NCBI RefSeq assembly: GCF_027214005.1
Contig: NZ_JAPWGY010000009.1
Span: 1-64,000, forward strand
Reading direction: 5' to 3'
Origin: Kiloniella laminariae
Lineage (GTDB): Bacteria > Pseudomonadota > Alphaproteobacteria > Kiloniellales > Kiloniellaceae
Length of the DNA: 64,000 bases
Shown here: in pieces, positions 7,729 to 20,000 of the stretch
Layout: each line of letters opens with the position of its first letter
Position numbering within the stretch: the first letter of the stretch is position 1
Program-made: the position numbers and the translations under genes
Notes under the pieces: generated by a model
Told to the model about the DNA's origin: nothing
The model's input: only the letters and a program-made list of their open reading frames with translations
The model's database searches: none

Positions 7729-10700
7729 CTACTTTTTTGATATCGATACAAGCTCTTCCATCATACTGCGAACGCCCTTGAGGCGGGATGCCGGATCATC
7801 CCAGGCCCGGCGGTAAACCAGCTTGTGATCCGGGCGGATTTTAACTGTCCCCACCTGTTCCTGTATGAAGATAATAAGAGCTGACGGGTTGGCAAAGCTG
7901 TCATTACGGAAAGAGATCACAGCCCCTTTCGGGCCTGCATCAACTTTCTCGACGCCGCACTCTTTACAAAGCCCCTTGATCATCATCACCTGCAGCAGGT
8001 TTTCCACCTCGACAGGAATGTCCCCGAAACGGTCAATCAGCTCGGCAGCAAACCCATCAATCTCGGCCCGTTCCGTCAGCCCGGAAAGCCGGCGATAGAG
8101 CCCCAGCCTGACATTCAGGTCTGCAACATAATGGTCCGGGATCAGGACCGAGGAACCGATATTGATCTGGGGCGACCAGACGTCTTCTGACACATCGTTG
8201 ACCTCATCACTGCGCAGTGTAGCAATCGCCTCTTCCAGCATCTGCTGATACAGCTCGACCCCGACTTCCTTGATATGACCCGACTGCTCGTCGCCAACCA
8301 GGTTTCCGGCCCCGCGAATATCCATATCGTGACTGGCGAGGGTAAAGCCCGCGCCCAGACTGTCGAGGGTCTGCATAACCTCCAGACGGCGTTCAGCAGT
8401 CTTGCTCAGCAGCTTGCCGACAGGCAGTGTCAGATAACAATAACCGCGGATCTTGGAACGGCCGATACGACCGCGTATCTGGTATAGCTGTGCCAGACCA
8501 AACATATCCGCCCGGTGTACAATCATGGTATTGGCCGAAGGAATATCCAGCCCTGACTCAATGATATTGGTCGAAAGCAGGACATCATACTGATGATCAC
8601 AAAAAGCGGTCATCACCTCTTCAAGTTCGGTTGGTGCCAACTGACCATGGGCAACGCAAAGTTTTACTTCCGGCACCAGCTTGGTCAGTTTCTCTTTCAT
8701 TTCCTTGATATCGGACAAGCGTGGACAAACATAGAATGTCTGTCCACCGCGATAGTGTTCACGCAAGATCGCTTCGCGGACAATCACCGGGTCAAAAGGC
8801 AGGATAAAGGTGCGTGCCGCCAGACGGTCTACTGGCGGTGTCGCGATCAGACTCATTTCCTTCACACCCGACATGGCCATCTGCAAGGTGCGGGGGATCG
8901 GTGTTGCCGTCAGGGTCAGAACATGGACGTCCGTGCGCAACTCTTTCAGGCGCTCTTTCTGCTTCACTCCAAAATGCTGTTCTTCATCCACAATCAGAAG
9001 ACCAAGGTCCGAGAACTTGATATTCTTGGAAAAAACAGCATGAGTTCCGACGACGATCTCAACCGTTCCAGCTGCCAGTCCCTTTTTGGTTTCTGTCTGC
9101 TGCTTGCTGTTTGCCAGGCGAGACAGCTGACCAATCCGAACAGGCAACCCCTTGAATCGCTCAACAAAGGTCAGGTAGTGCTGACGTGCCAGCAGGGTTG
9201 TCGGCACAACAATCGCCACCTGCTTGCCACTCATCACCGCGACAAAGGCAGCCCGCAAAGCCACCTCGGTTTTACCAAAGCCGACATCGCCACAGATCAG
9301 CCGATCCATGGGGCGACCCGACCTCAGATCTGTAAAGACATCTTCGATGGCGTTCAGTTGATCTTCAGTTTCCGGATAGGGGAAGCGCGCAGCGAACTCG
9401 TCATAAAGCCCTTCAGGCACATCAATGGTCTCGGCTTTGCGCAACAGGCGGTTGGCCGCAATACCGATCAGCTGATGGGCAATCTCGCGGATGCGCTCCT
9501 TGACCCGTGCCTTACGCGCCTGCCAGCCCACGCCACCAAGCCGATCCAGCTCTGCCCCGGAATCCTCGGAGCCATAGCGCGACAGGACTTCGATATTCTC
9601 GACCGGAACAAAAAGCTTGTCGCCCCCGTGATACAGCACCTTGAGACAATCATGTGGTGCGCCACCAACATCAACAGTCTCCAGGCCGATATACTGGCCG
9701 ATCCCGTGCTCCATATGGACAACGAAGTCATTGTCCTGCAGCGAAGAAGCCTCGCGCAGGAAATTATCGGACTTGCGGCGTTTTTTCTGCGCCCGGGCAA
9801 TCCTCTCCCCAAGAATATCCTGCTCGGTGATGAAAACCACATCGGGGGTTACGACGCCGCGTTCCAGCCCCATGGTCAGGAACTGTACCTGCTTGCGCAT
9901 GGTTTTGCGCAGAATTTTCCAGTTTTTCAGGATATCCGTGTTGGTAATCTCGTGCTCATGAAACATCGAAATCAGACGGTCACGTGATCCATCGGTATAG
10001 CCTGTGACAACGATCTTTTTACCTGCGTTCTGTTGCAGGCGGATATAGTCGCGAACCTCGTCAAAGACATTCACGCCTTCGCGGTTCCGCGATTCAGAAA
10101 AATCCTTGCCGAGCTTGCCTTCTGCATCGAGCACATTTTCCTGATGGTCCGGCAGCTCAAAAGGAGAGAACTGGGCAACGCCCCGGATAGTCAGCTGCGC
10201 ATCCCAGTCAGCTACCGACAGGAACAGCCGCTCCATGGCAACAGGCTTATAGGTCGTACCGCTGTCGGATGATTTCTCGCTGACCTTCCCCATGGATTGG
10301 CGGGCCTGATAAAAATCAGTGATCGATTCAATCCGGGCATCCCGCGCCTCTTCAGACTGGGCATCCAGCGTCACCCGAACTTCAGGCAAATAATCAAAAA
10401 CAGTTTCCAACTCGCCGTAAAACAAGGGTAACCAGTGTTCCATTCCTGGATACTGCCGCCCTTCTGAAATCGCTTCGTACAACGGGTCATCTTTACCAAC
10501 GGTACCAAAGCTTTCCCGATAGCCCAGCCTGAAAGCCTCAATGGTTTTCTCATCAAGAATGACTTCACCAACCGGCCTCAACTCCAGACTCTCGGCCTCG
10601 CCCGTGGTGAGCTGGCTCATGGGATCAAAATGGCGCAGACTGTCCAGTTCATCACCGAAGAAATCCAGCCGCAGCGGGTTTTCCTGACCTGGTGGATAAA

Positions 10701-11220
10701 CATCCAGAATCCCCCCGCGAATGGCATATTCGCCCGGCTCGCTCACGGTTTCGGACCTGCTATAGCCGTTTGTGGCAAAGAAACGGGTCAGGCGATCAAG
10801 CGGCATCACCGATCCGGCTTTGGCAATCAGCGTCCGGTCTTTGAAAACGCCCCGGGGTGGCACCCGTTGCAAAGCCGCACTGATGGTTGTCAGGACCAGA
10901 CGCCCCCCTACAGGACTTTGTGTTTCCAGCAAGCGGGCAAAGGCATCAATCCGCGCCGCGAGAATATCCCGATGCGGACTTACCCGGTCATAGGGCAGAC
11001 AGTCCCAAGCCGGGATCTGGATAATTTCAAGATCCGGGGCAAAAAACTGTACCAGTTCAGCCAGGGCAGCCATCCGGTTGTCATCCAGGGCAATATGCAA
11101 AACCGGCATCGGTGCCAGATCGGTGGCAAGCTCAGCGAGGATCTGGGCATCATATCCTTCGGGTGCCGCGGAAATCTGGTAACGATCAGCGGCCTGAAGC
11201 CGGGTGGCGAGTGTTTTCAC
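7729..11220 (-). CDS. mfd: Transcription-repair coupling factor Mfd
   Basis: Mfd displaces RNA polymerase stalled at DNA lesions and recruits UvrA (uvrA is at 33.1 kb). The 1163 residues follow the standard order: UvrB-like N-terminal region, an RNA polymerase-interaction domain around residues 500-590 (FVVHMEHGIGQYIGLETVDV), the RecG-like translocase with Walker A GDVGFGKTE near residue 642 and DEEQHFGV near 742, and the TRCF C-terminal domain. The length is normal. The ATG at 11220 gives a typical N terminus (MKTLATRL). sdhE lies upstream on the same strand, 132 bases away, and recG diverges beyond it, an arrangement often seen in alphaproteobacteria. Confidence 0.97.
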   Translation of the reverse strand: MKTLATRLQAADRYQISAAPEGYDAQILAELATDLAPMPVLHIALDDNRMAALAELVQFFAPDLEIIQIPAWDCLPYDRVSPHRDILAARIDAFARLLETQSPVGGRLVLTTISAALQRVPPRGVFKDRTLIAKAGSVMPLDRLTRFFATNGYSRSETVSEPGEYAIRGGILDVYPPGQENPLRLDFFGDELDSLRHFDPMSQLTTGEAESLELRPVGEVILDEKTIEAFRLGYRESFGTVGKDDPLYEAISEGRQYPGMEHWLPLFYGELETVFDYLPEVRVTLDAQSEEARDARIESITDFYQARQSMGKVSEKSSDSGTTYKPVAMERLFLSVADWDAQLTIRGVAQFSPFELPDHQENVLDAEGKLGKDFSESRNREGVNVFDEVRDYIRLQQNAGKKIVVTGYTDGSRDRLISMFHEHEITNTDILKNWKILRKTMRKQVQFLTMGLERGVVTPDVVFITEQDILGERIARAQKKRRKSDNFLREASSLQDNDFVVHMEHGIGQYIGLETVDVGGAPHDCLKVLYHGGDKLFVPVENIEVLSRYGSEDSGAELDRLGGVGWQARKARVKERIREIAHQLIGIAANRLLRKAETIDVPEGLYDEFAARFPYPETEDQLNAIEDVFTDLRSGRPMDRLICGDVGFGKTEVALRAAFVAVMSGKQVAIVVPTTLLARQHYLTFVERFKGLPVRIGQLSRLANSKQQTETKKGLAAGTVEIVVGTHAVFSKNIKFSDLGLLIVDEEQHFGVKQKERLKELRTDVHVLTLTATPIPRTLQMAMSGVKEMSLIATPPVDRLAARTFILPFDPVIVREAILREHYRGGQTFYVCPRLSDIKEMKEKLTKLVPEVKLCVAHGQLAPTELEEVMTAFCDHQYDVLLSTNIIESGLDIPSANTMIVHRADMFGLAQLYQIRGRIGRSKIRGYCYLTLPVGKLLSKTAERRLEVMQTLDSLGAGFTLASHDMDIRGAGNLVGDEQSGHIKEVGVELYQQMLEEAIATLRSDEVNDVSEDVWSPQINIGSSVLIPDHYVADLNVRLGLYRRLSGLTERAEIDGFAAELIDRFGDIPVEVENLLQVMMIKGLCKECGVEKVDAGPKGAVISFRNDSFANPSALIIFIQEQVGTVKIRPDHKLVYRRAWDDPASRLKGVRSMMEELVSISKK

Positions 11221-11352
11221 AATAGTAATCTTTATTATCTGGAGTAATCTTTTTATCAGGTCTTTATCTGAAATGGATCGGTTCGACCTGTGTTTTCATA
11301 GCCTGTATATTCATAGACAGAATATTCATAAGCAGAAACAGGCCTGACAGGT

Positions 11353-11625
11353 CTACCTGTCCTGCGGCTTGTACTCGAATGCCAGCAGAGCAGTCAGAAC
11401 AGGGTTACAGCTGCTTTCCGGTGGCTGTGAATTGCCGATTATCCAGTCATACAATACAGGATCAGGAATATTGAGGATCTCTTCAAACAGATCCAGATCC
11501 CCTGCTTCCATCGTGCCGACATGCTGATCGGCAAAAGATCCGACCAGAAGATCGGCTTCCTGTGTTCCGCGATGCCAGCTTCTGAACCGGAGCTGTTTGC
11601 GTCTTTTCTCCACCTCGGCAGTCAT
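11353..11625 (-). CDS. sdhE: Succinate dehydrogenase assembly factor SdhE
   Basis: This 90-residue protein of the SdhE/YgfY/Sdh5 family assists covalent FAD attachment to the flavoprotein subunit of succinate dehydrogenase in the cytoplasm. The hallmark RGTQEADLLVG at residues 19-29 matches the family's conserved RGxxE surface. The conserved DLFEEIL and DPVLYDWI helices follow. Full length for the family. It sits between divergent recG and downstream mfd, as in many alphaproteobacteria, and is not near sdhCDAB within this window. Confidence 0.93.
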   Translation of the reverse strand: MTAEVEKRRKQLRFRSWHRGTQEADLLVGSFADQHVGTMEAGDLDLFEEILNIPDPVLYDWIIGNSQPPESSCNPVLTALLAFEYKPQDR

Positions 11626-11822
11626 AGATCCTGTACCTGTTTTATATTCCCCGGCCTTTCAGTCAACACCCCGTCATCCATTAACCCGGTCCAGGCACAG
11701 CGCGCCTGATATATTTGACCATAGCCTTGCTTGTGGTGTTTCGTTTGCAGGGAAAGCTGTGTTATGAAACATTACTAGAACATTTAATAAACATCCTGCC
11801 CATTTTCTGCAAGTCAAAGCCC

Positions 11823-13904
11823 GTGCGACCAGAGATTCTCTTTCCGCTTTTTACACCTGTCTCCACTCTTCAGGGGGTCGGCCCTCGCCTGAGTGTTCTT
11901 TATGAAAAACTCGCAGGCTCCCGTGTTCTTGATCTCTGCTGGCACCTGCCCGTCGGGTTGATTGATCGACGCTATGCGCCGACACTTGCCGACGCCCTGC
12001 CCGATCGGGTTGCCACCCTTAAGGTATCCGTCACCCGTCACAGCCCGGGCCCCAATCGACGCAGCCCTTACCGGGTGTTCTGTCACGATGCTACAGGCGA
12101 AATCCAGCTGGTGTTCTTCCATGCCCGCGCCGATTATCTGATGAAACTCCTCCCCCCCGGCGAAATCCGTATTATCAGTGGCAAGCTGGAACGCTTTGGC
12201 GAGACCTTGCAGATGGCCCACCCTGATCACATAGTCCCTGTGGAGGAAGAAGCCGAGGTCAAGACTGTCGAGCCAGTCTATCCCTTGTCTGCCGGTGTCA
12301 CGCTGAAACCCCTGACCAAGGCAATCCGCGGGGCTCTTGCACTGACCCCACAGCTGCCGGAATGGCTGGACCCGGCGCATCAGGCCCGCGAACAGTGGCA
12401 GAGCTGGCGGGACTGCCTCGAACAGGCTCACCATCCCGGATCAGATGACGAACTCACGCCTTTTTCCCTGATCAGAAAACGGCTGGCTTATGACGAACTG
12501 CTCGCCAATCAACTGGCGATCTCTCTGGTTCGCCAGCAACAGACCGCGGCCAAAGGTCGGGTAATCAAAGGCAACGGCCATCTGCGTGAACAGATGCTCG
12601 ATATTCTGCCCTTTACCCTTACCGGATCACAGGACAGGGCCATCAAAGAAGTCATTACCGATATGGAAAGCCCGGATCGCATGTTGCGGCTGGTTCAGGG
12701 CGACGTCGGCAGCGGCAAGACCGCCGTGGCGCTCTTTCCCATGCTTGCTGCGATTGAAACCGGGGCGCAGGCTGCCATTATGGCCCCGACAGAAATCCTG
12801 ACCCGCCAACACTATAACACTCTACAGCCCTTTGCAGAGAAACTGGGCATAGCGATCACCATCCTCACCGGACGCGACAAGGGCAAAGCCAGAACCGCCA
12901 TCCTGGACAGCATTGCCCAGGGCAAGGCCCAGATGGTCATAGGTACCCACGCCCTGTTTCAGGACGAGATTGTGTTTCACAACCTCGCACTTGCCGTGAT
13001 TGATGAACAGCACCGCTTTGGCGTGCACCAACGCCTGTCGTTGGCCAAGAAAGGCGCAGGTGTGGACATGCTGGTCATGACGGCCACACCAATCCCCCGC
13101 ACCCTGATGCTGACCGCCTATGGCGATATGGCAGTCTCTCGCCTGACCGAAAAACCCGCCGGACGTCAACCCGTTGATACCCGCACCGTTCCGCTGGACA
13201 AGATCGCCGACGTAATCAATGGCGTGGCCCGCTCGCTCGATCAGGGCACCAAGGTTTATTGGGTCTGTCCGCTGGTTGAAGAGTCCGATAAATCGGATCT
13301 CGCCGCCGCAGAAGCCCGCTTTCGAGAACTGGAAGAACGCTTTGGCGCGCGGGTCGGCCTGATTCACGGCCGGATGAAAGGCCCGGAAAAAGACGCCGTG
13401 ATGGAACAGTTCGCCAAGGGAAGCATAGACCTGTTGATCGCCACCACGGTGATCGAAGTGGGGGTCGATGTCCCACAGGCCACCATCATGATCATCGAAC
13501 ACGCCGAACGCTTTGGCCTGGCCCAGTTGCACCAGCTGCGTGGTCGCATTGGCCGGGGCAGCGAAAAATCCACCTGTATCCTGCTATATCAGGGACCGCT
13601 GGGGGAAACCAGCAAGGCGCGGCTCAAGATCATGCGCGAGAGTGACGACGGCTTTGTCATTGCCGAAGAAGACCTGCGCCTGCGCGGTGCCGGGGAAATA
13701 CTCGGCACCCGGCAAAGCGGCCTGCCTGAATTCCGGGTCGCCGATCTTGCCTGTCACGGCGATCTGCTCGCCACCGCCCGCGATGATGCCAGCCTGATCA
13801 TGGAAAAAGACCCGACCCTGCAATCAGAGCGGGGCAAAGCCCTGCGCGTACTGCTCTATCTGTTTGAACGCGATACCGCCGTCACCTACCTCAAATCAGG
13901 ATAA
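11823..13904 (+). CDS. recG: ATP-dependent DNA helicase RecG
   Basis: RecG remodels stalled replication forks and Holliday junctions. The GTG start at 11823 (MRPEILFPLF...) gives 693 residues, the usual length, and matches the normal family N terminus. A longer in-frame ORF opens at a TTG at 11715 but adds an unrelated hydrophobic stretch. Domains: wedge/OB region (residues 1-270, with LQGVGPRLSVLYEKL near the start), Walker A GDVGSGKTA near 294, DEQHRFG near 391, ATPIPRT near 420, and the C-terminal RecG region with RLRGAGEILGTRQSG. It is closely related to the motor of Mfd encoded 0.6 kb away. A hairpin terminator follows. Confidence 0.97.
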   Translation: MRPEILFPLFTPVSTLQGVGPRLSVLYEKLAGSRVLDLCWHLPVGLIDRRYAPTLADALPDRVATLKVSVTRHSPGPNRRSPYRVFCHDATGEIQLVFFHARADYLMKLLPPGEIRIISGKLERFGETLQMAHPDHIVPVEEEAEVKTVEPVYPLSAGVTLKPLTKAIRGALALTPQLPEWLDPAHQAREQWQSWRDCLEQAHHPGSDDELTPFSLIRKRLAYDELLANQLAISLVRQQQTAAKGRVIKGNGHLREQMLDILPFTLTGSQDRAIKEVITDMESPDRMLRLVQGDVGSGKTAVALFPMLAAIETGAQAAIMAPTEILTRQHYNTLQPFAEKLGIAITILTGRDKGKARTAILDSIAQGKAQMVIGTHALFQDEIVFHNLALAVIDEQHRFGVHQRLSLAKKGAGVDMLVMTATPIPRTLMLTAYGDMAVSRLTEKPAGRQPVDTRTVPLDKIADVINGVARSLDQGTKVYWVCPLVEESDKSDLAAAEARFRELEERFGARVGLIHGRMKGPEKDAVMEQFAKGSIDLLIATTVIEVGVDVPQATIMIIEHAERFGLAQLHQLRGRIGRGSEKSTCILLYQGPLGETSKARLKIMRESDDGFVIAEEDLRLRGAGEILGTRQSGLPEFRVADLACHGDLLATARDDASLIMEKDPTLQSERGKALRVLLYLFERDTAVTYLKSG

Positions 13905-13941
13905 ATACCGACGGATCGCTTCAAAAGCATTCCGCACTGAC

Positions 13942-13974
13942 AAAAAAAGCCCCCGCCGACGGGCAGGGGCTTTT
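13942..13974. terminator. Rho-independent terminator after recG
   Basis: The stem AAAAGCCCC/GGGGCTTTT plus an inner GCC/GGC with one mismatch and loop GACG is followed by TTTT on the plus strand. On the minus strand it is followed by seven T's, so it can also end the adhesin transcript whose stop codon is at 14011. Confidence 0.85.
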
Positions 13975-14010
13975 CATTTCGCTGTCAAGTCCAGACGGAC
14001 TGGATCGTGA

Positions 14011-17000
14011 TTACACCACTGTTACATTGTGTTCATCATTATCCAGGATCACGGTCAGGATATCAGTGGCGCTAACCCCTTCCAGATAGGCGATCTGGGT
14101 ATAGGTCGCCCCGCCGTTGGTCGAGATTTCCAGATCGGCACCTCCGCCGTTCTGGGTTGCACGGACAAAGCTTGCGACAGCATCGGTATTATCGTCAAAG
14201 CTCACCAGATCACTGATGTTGAGGATATCACCTTCAGCCATGTTATAACCACCACCACTCTGATTGTAATCCGTGATGGTATCCACATCGACCCCGACAT
14301 TCTGACCAAAGAAACCAAAGGTATCAGCTCCGGTTCCCCCGGTCAGGGTATCTGATCCGGCACCGCCAATCAGAACATCGTTTCCACCATTCCCGATAAG
14401 GATGTCATCTCCATCCCCGCCGATCAGGATTTCCCCATCCCCGGTTCCGGTTACAGTCGCCCCCTCCTGATACGCGACACTTACACTGGCAAGATCGGTA
14501 CTGAAACCATCTGCTGCCGTGTAATCAAAGCTGCCATCTTCCGGCTGGACAATATCCGTGCTTTCGATCGACAGTTCAGCGGTATAGCCCCGTGAACGAT
14601 CACTGTTTCCACTAATGCCATCAGTCGATTCAACCCGGATGAAATAGTTACCATCCGATGTTGCGGTAAAACTTTCGCCAACATTAAAATCTGAATCAAC
14701 TACAGAGTTGCCTTTATAGAGGATCAACTTCAGATTACTGTGACCAGAGAAACCTTCCAAGGTTAGGGTTTCCCCTGCGAGCAGAACAACCAGATAGTTA
14801 TCTTGGTCCCATCTTTTCTCATCCTTGGTAACTCTTCCTTGCCAATTGTAATCAATATCACGTGCGTCTTTAACGCGGCCAGTAAAGTTGATCAGATGAA
14901 CAACCTCACTTGCAGGTGTTGATCCATCCCGAACCCAGAGATTACGACTCAGATTGGTGGCCTGATTTGAACCTGATGTATCAAAATTATCATTCCGTTC
15001 TGAACCGTCGATATAGTCACCGAAACCATAATTAATATAGTCATAACCGTCGCTACCATATGCCCGCTCGGTGATAGTCTGCACCGTACTGCCCGACCCG
15101 AAACCAAGGCTGGAAACATCCAGGCCGTCTGGCACAAAGGTAACCACACCACCAGCCTGGCTGACAGCCCCTTCCATCGGGTTACTGACACCGGATACAT
15201 CTGTGTCAGGGTTGACAACATCATTAAGCAGCAATGCCCACTCAGGAATATCAATATCCCCTGAAGTGATATTGGTCAGAACCACATCGTTAATTGCGTC
15301 AATGGGCTCTGGCAGGGTCACACAAACCTTCAGATCCGCCGAAGAAGGATCACCGTCGCCATCAACCATGGTGTAGGTGAAAGTCTCTTCAAAATCGCTG
15401 CTCACCGAACCTGGTGCGGTGTAGGTATAGGCACCTGTGGCGGTATCAACCACAAGCTTGCCGCCCTCTGCAGTTGTCGCAATGGTAATAACACCATCAT
15501 TGCTACCGTCTCCGGCATCGGTATAGACAACACCATCGTGGAGAACCTCGGTGATCGCGACAGTCCCAAATCCATCTGCACCCGGCAGATCATTTGCCAG
15601 AAGGTTACCGTTGGCTTCAGCACCACCGATTGTCCCGCCCAAAGCATCGGCCAGATCGGCAAAATCCGGTACACTGACAAAGCTGTATAGGCTGGCCGGG
15701 ATATAAGGATTACTTGCATCCCCACCGCCAGTATTAAGGAAATAATCCTCCAGCCCGTCTTCAACCGAAGTTGAGGTACCAATACCAATGCCGGTCACCT
15801 GAACATTGTTATTGACGATTGCTGTTGCAATATCGCTGTCGATTTCGTCACTGTTACTGGTGCTGGTATCGTTTGGTGAACCATCACTGATGAAATAGAG
15901 ATGATTTTCAAAAGCGGGCAGCCCCGTAACAGGATTATTCAGATATTCAGAATTCAACCCGAACAGGGATGCCATTCCAGCATCGTAATTGGTCGAACCT
16001 GACCCATCGTAATCCCCGCGAATTGCCGTAAGCTGATCATCCAGCGTTGTCGATGACAACGTGCCATCATTGTTCAACCGGACAAAATCGTCCAGATCCA
16101 GAGTCCCACCAGCAAAACCGTCAAAGACAAAGGTTCCATAGTCCTCAGCATTTGTCCCGAAAGTCACCAGCGAGAAAGCCAGGGTTTCAGGAGACCCCTT
16201 CGCCACCAGACTATCGATAAAGGTGCGGACACCGTCGATCTGGGTCTGGTAGTTCGACAGACCGATTGATCCACTTTCATCAATAACAAAGGCGATATTG
16301 AGCGGTGGTGAATCCCCGGGTATGGCGACAAGACAGATCTCGTCATTAACAGCAACCGGCTCATCATCCTTGATACAGATTTTAAGGTCTGCTGAAGTTT
16401 TATCGCCATCATTATCGAGGATCGAATAGGTAAAGATATCCTCGACCTCATCATCCGTCGCCGACCCAGGCGCACCATGCATCACCGATGGCAGGCTGGT
16501 ATAGATATAATCACCAGCGGCATTGCCACCCTGGTCATCCAGATAGATCTCCAGCGTGCCCTTGTCCGTGGTGATGGTCAGAAGTTTGGTAGAGTCATCA
16601 TAACTGGCTGAAGGTGTGCCCACCGTTGGACCGGTCAAAACCCCGCTTTCATCAACACTGAAGCTGGTACCGTCAACCTCCACACCACAGATCCGGTCGA
16701 GACCATCAGCCCCGGCATCATCATTGGCGACAACATTGCCGCTAACGCTGTTGCCCAGCCCGATCGTACCAACCAGTACATCGGCGAGATCTTCAAACGA
16801 AGCAGCATTCAGCACTTCACCGGTATCTGCAACAACACCACCATCGAAGAAGTTAACAAAGGTAGAAGGTGAGATTGAACTGCCGATACCGATTGCTGTA
16901 AAGCCGATATCGCCATCCAGCAAATCTGCTTTACCGCCACTATCCAGAACAACAGAAGCATTGCTCAGCGGAGAAGCTCCATCATTCCGGTTACCGTCAC

Positions 17001-20000
17001 TCAGGAAGAAAACCTGGTTGTTATGGCCCGGAATATGTTCGAAGTTGCCTCCCGTATCAGAGAAAAGCATCTCAATTGCAGCTTCAAAGTCTGTTGCCCC
17101 TGAATTAATGATCGCCCGGCTTGTTCCATCCAATGCCGCTTCTGCCGATGCTAGATCGGTAAAGGTCCCCAGATTGGCAGCATCAGCCCCGAAAGCCACC
17201 AACGTAACTGATACGGCAGCTCCAGAACCAAACAGCGTCTGGATAAAGGTTTTGACGCTGGCAATTTCAGTTGCAAGATCAGCATTGCTGACCGAACCGC
17301 TGAAATCCATGACGATCCCAATATTCTGGGGTTGCGTCCGGGTTTCCACTTCGGTGACACAGGCTTCATCATTTTCTGCAGCAGGACCATCATCCTTGAA
17401 GTAAAGTGAAGTCCCCAAGTCAAGAGAAGCATCGGCATGGTCGCCATCACTGTCAACAATCGTTCCAGTAAGGCTAATCAAGCCTGGTGCAAGGCTAACC
17501 GCATCATTCGGGTTATCAGCATCAGGATGTTCAAGCGCCCGTTGCTGATCAAGCGTCACAACCCCGCTACCATTAACTGATACCTTGAAAACAACATCGC
17601 CACCCGGGCCGCCAATTCGCCCGTAAACATCCCCACCCTGGGCATAAAGCAGTACGGGATCTCCCGTTGCCATATCCACCAGACCTGAGTCTGTTCCATC
17701 AGTTGCAGAAACGGTATAGCTCAAGCTACCAGGACCATCAGCGCCAAAGCTGCTGGCGAAACGGCCAGAGAAATCAAGACTGTCATCCTGGTCCAGATCC
17801 GTTTCATCAACACAGAGTGCCTGATTGATCGAGATATTATCAATATATCCCCCCAGACTTTCGTTGGTTCCGGCTCCTTCAAAGGCCAAGTTATTGGTTC
17901 CGGCTCCGGCGGTTACAACAACCGTGAATTTGGTCCAACCACCAGGCGCGTCTGTCGAGGTTACATCTTCGACCACGACACCATTCCACTTGACGATGAC
18001 ATCATCGGTGTCGGTGCCGTTATCCACACGAGGGCGATAATGGAAAGTCAGAACATAATCTTCCCCGGCGGTCATACCGGAAATATCCTGTTGCGCTACA
18101 GAATTCTGGTGTGCATCAAGTTCAAGCAAAGCATCACCATGCTGTGCCGCACCAGCAACTCCGCCATGCTGGATTTCAAAACCAGGCTGGCCTTCGCCCC
18201 CATTGCTCCAGGAGCCATCACTGAGGTTTTCGAATACACTCCAGCTTGCGCCACTCAGGGTATGGCCATCTTCAAAGCTGCCATTAAGAACAAACTCATC
18301 CGGTGGGTTAACTGAAATAGACGGGCCATCATCCTTGACGACAACATCCACGGATCCCCAGTCGAAATCCCAGTCGCCATCGACAATTTTAACATGGAAT
18401 TTCATAGGCAGCGGATCGTTATGATCGTTGGTATCCGGATGCTCCAGAGCAATAAACTGCTCATACTCATATGTTCCATCAGGATTCACTGTAAAGGTGA
18501 AGGCAACATCGCCTGCTGCCCAACCGGTCAAAACGTTACCTGTCTGAGATGTTGAAATCGGAGTGTCAGTTTCAGAAGTTGTTATCCCAGCTGTGTTAAC
18601 ATAGATTCTGATCGCATCATTATGAGGGGTCCAGGGAAGGTCTGCCTGTGGACCATCGGCACCAAAATCAAAGATATCGAATGTTCCATCAGCCTTGATA
18701 GATGCTGAAGTATTCAGGTCGGTTTCATCGACCATCAGCATTTCCTGCCCATCTATATCCGGGCCGTCATCAAGCACTTTGAGGAAGACTTTACCATAGG
18801 CCTTATCTCCATCACCATCTTTGATCCGGACAGAGAAAAGCATCCCTAGCGGCTCGTTATGGTCATGTGAATTCCAGTGTTCCAGGGCTTTATATTGTTC
18901 ATAGTTATAAGTGCCATCAGGATTGACGGTGAAACGGAAAACCTCCTCGCCATTCGCCGTCCCGATCAGGGTATCACCTGACTGGCTGGTACTTACAGCA
19001 TGATTGCCTTGGGCTGTTCGAATTGTACCAAGAGAGAACATATCAATGCGGATATCATCTGCCGCTGGACCATCTGCACCAAAATCAAAGACATCAAACT
19101 GGCCGAAATCTGAAATGACAGCACCGTTATTAAAATCGGTTTCATCAACACAGAGGAATTCATGACCGCCAATTTTCGGGCCATCATCATCAAAATTGAT
19201 TTTCAGACGCCCGATGTTACTCCGGTCACCTTCATCATCCACAGCGAAGAATTTCAAATTCATCGTGTTGATGTCTTCGTCGTGATTATAGGGGTTTGGA
19301 TGCTTGAGGGACATATACTGTTCAACGTAGATATCCACGTCGTTGGAATCATTCTTAAGCTCTGATCCAATTGTCACAACAAAAGCCAGTTCGCCATCCG
19401 AGCCACCAACCCGACCATAGACAACAGAAGGATCAGATGCTGAGGAGTAGAGATTAATCTGGGACCCATCAGTAGTCCGAACCCCACTATACTGACCGCT
19501 ATAATCAATAAAGCGGATATCTTCGAGATCATCAGGCGGAGATAGGCTTGGGGCAGAAGGTGCGTCCGTGTCCGTCGGACCGTCCGAACCATCTTCTTCA
19601 TCATCGGATCCATCGGTGTGAAGATCCAACCCGCCATCAATCGACATGAAACCCCGGCTTACGATACCGCCACCTGAGACACCATCTGCTAGCATCGCGG
19701 CGGCAAGAAGACTTTGGGCTTCCGAAACACCTGCAACATTATTTGTCACAGCCTGTTCCGCAGAGGTCTGATCCCCTTCGGTTTCATCCAGATAGATTTT
19801 AGCGCGGCGCACAAGATCGGGGATATCTTCCTTGATATCGAAAACAAACTGGCCTTCGGCAAAGGCAACGTTGTTTTCCAGCGTCAGTTCATCCGTGCCG
19901 ATATCAGTTTCCTGTTCCTCGGCAATCGCCTGAACAGTGATGACAACTGGCCCGTTGGTATGCGTTGGTCCTTCATTATAACGCCCACCATCCTCGGTAT

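Noticed and set aside
8593-9987. 464-codon ORF on the plus strand
   Set aside because: It is entirely antisense to mfd, which has clear family motifs throughout; the composition is what the reverse complement of a coding region gives.
11293-11330. Three spaced TTCATA copies between sdhE and mfd
   Set aside because: Short, unequal spacing and AT-rich context; no clear operator geometry.
11715-11822. Longer recG start at a TTG codon
   Set aside because: The extra 36 residues are hydrophobic and unlike the family N terminus; the GTG at 11823 gives the standard 693-residue protein.
16616-17404. 262-codon plus-strand ORF, Ser/Pro/Thr-rich
   Set aside because: It is antisense to the first vWA region of the adhesin; the low-complexity composition mirrors the Gly/Asp/Ala-rich sense strand.
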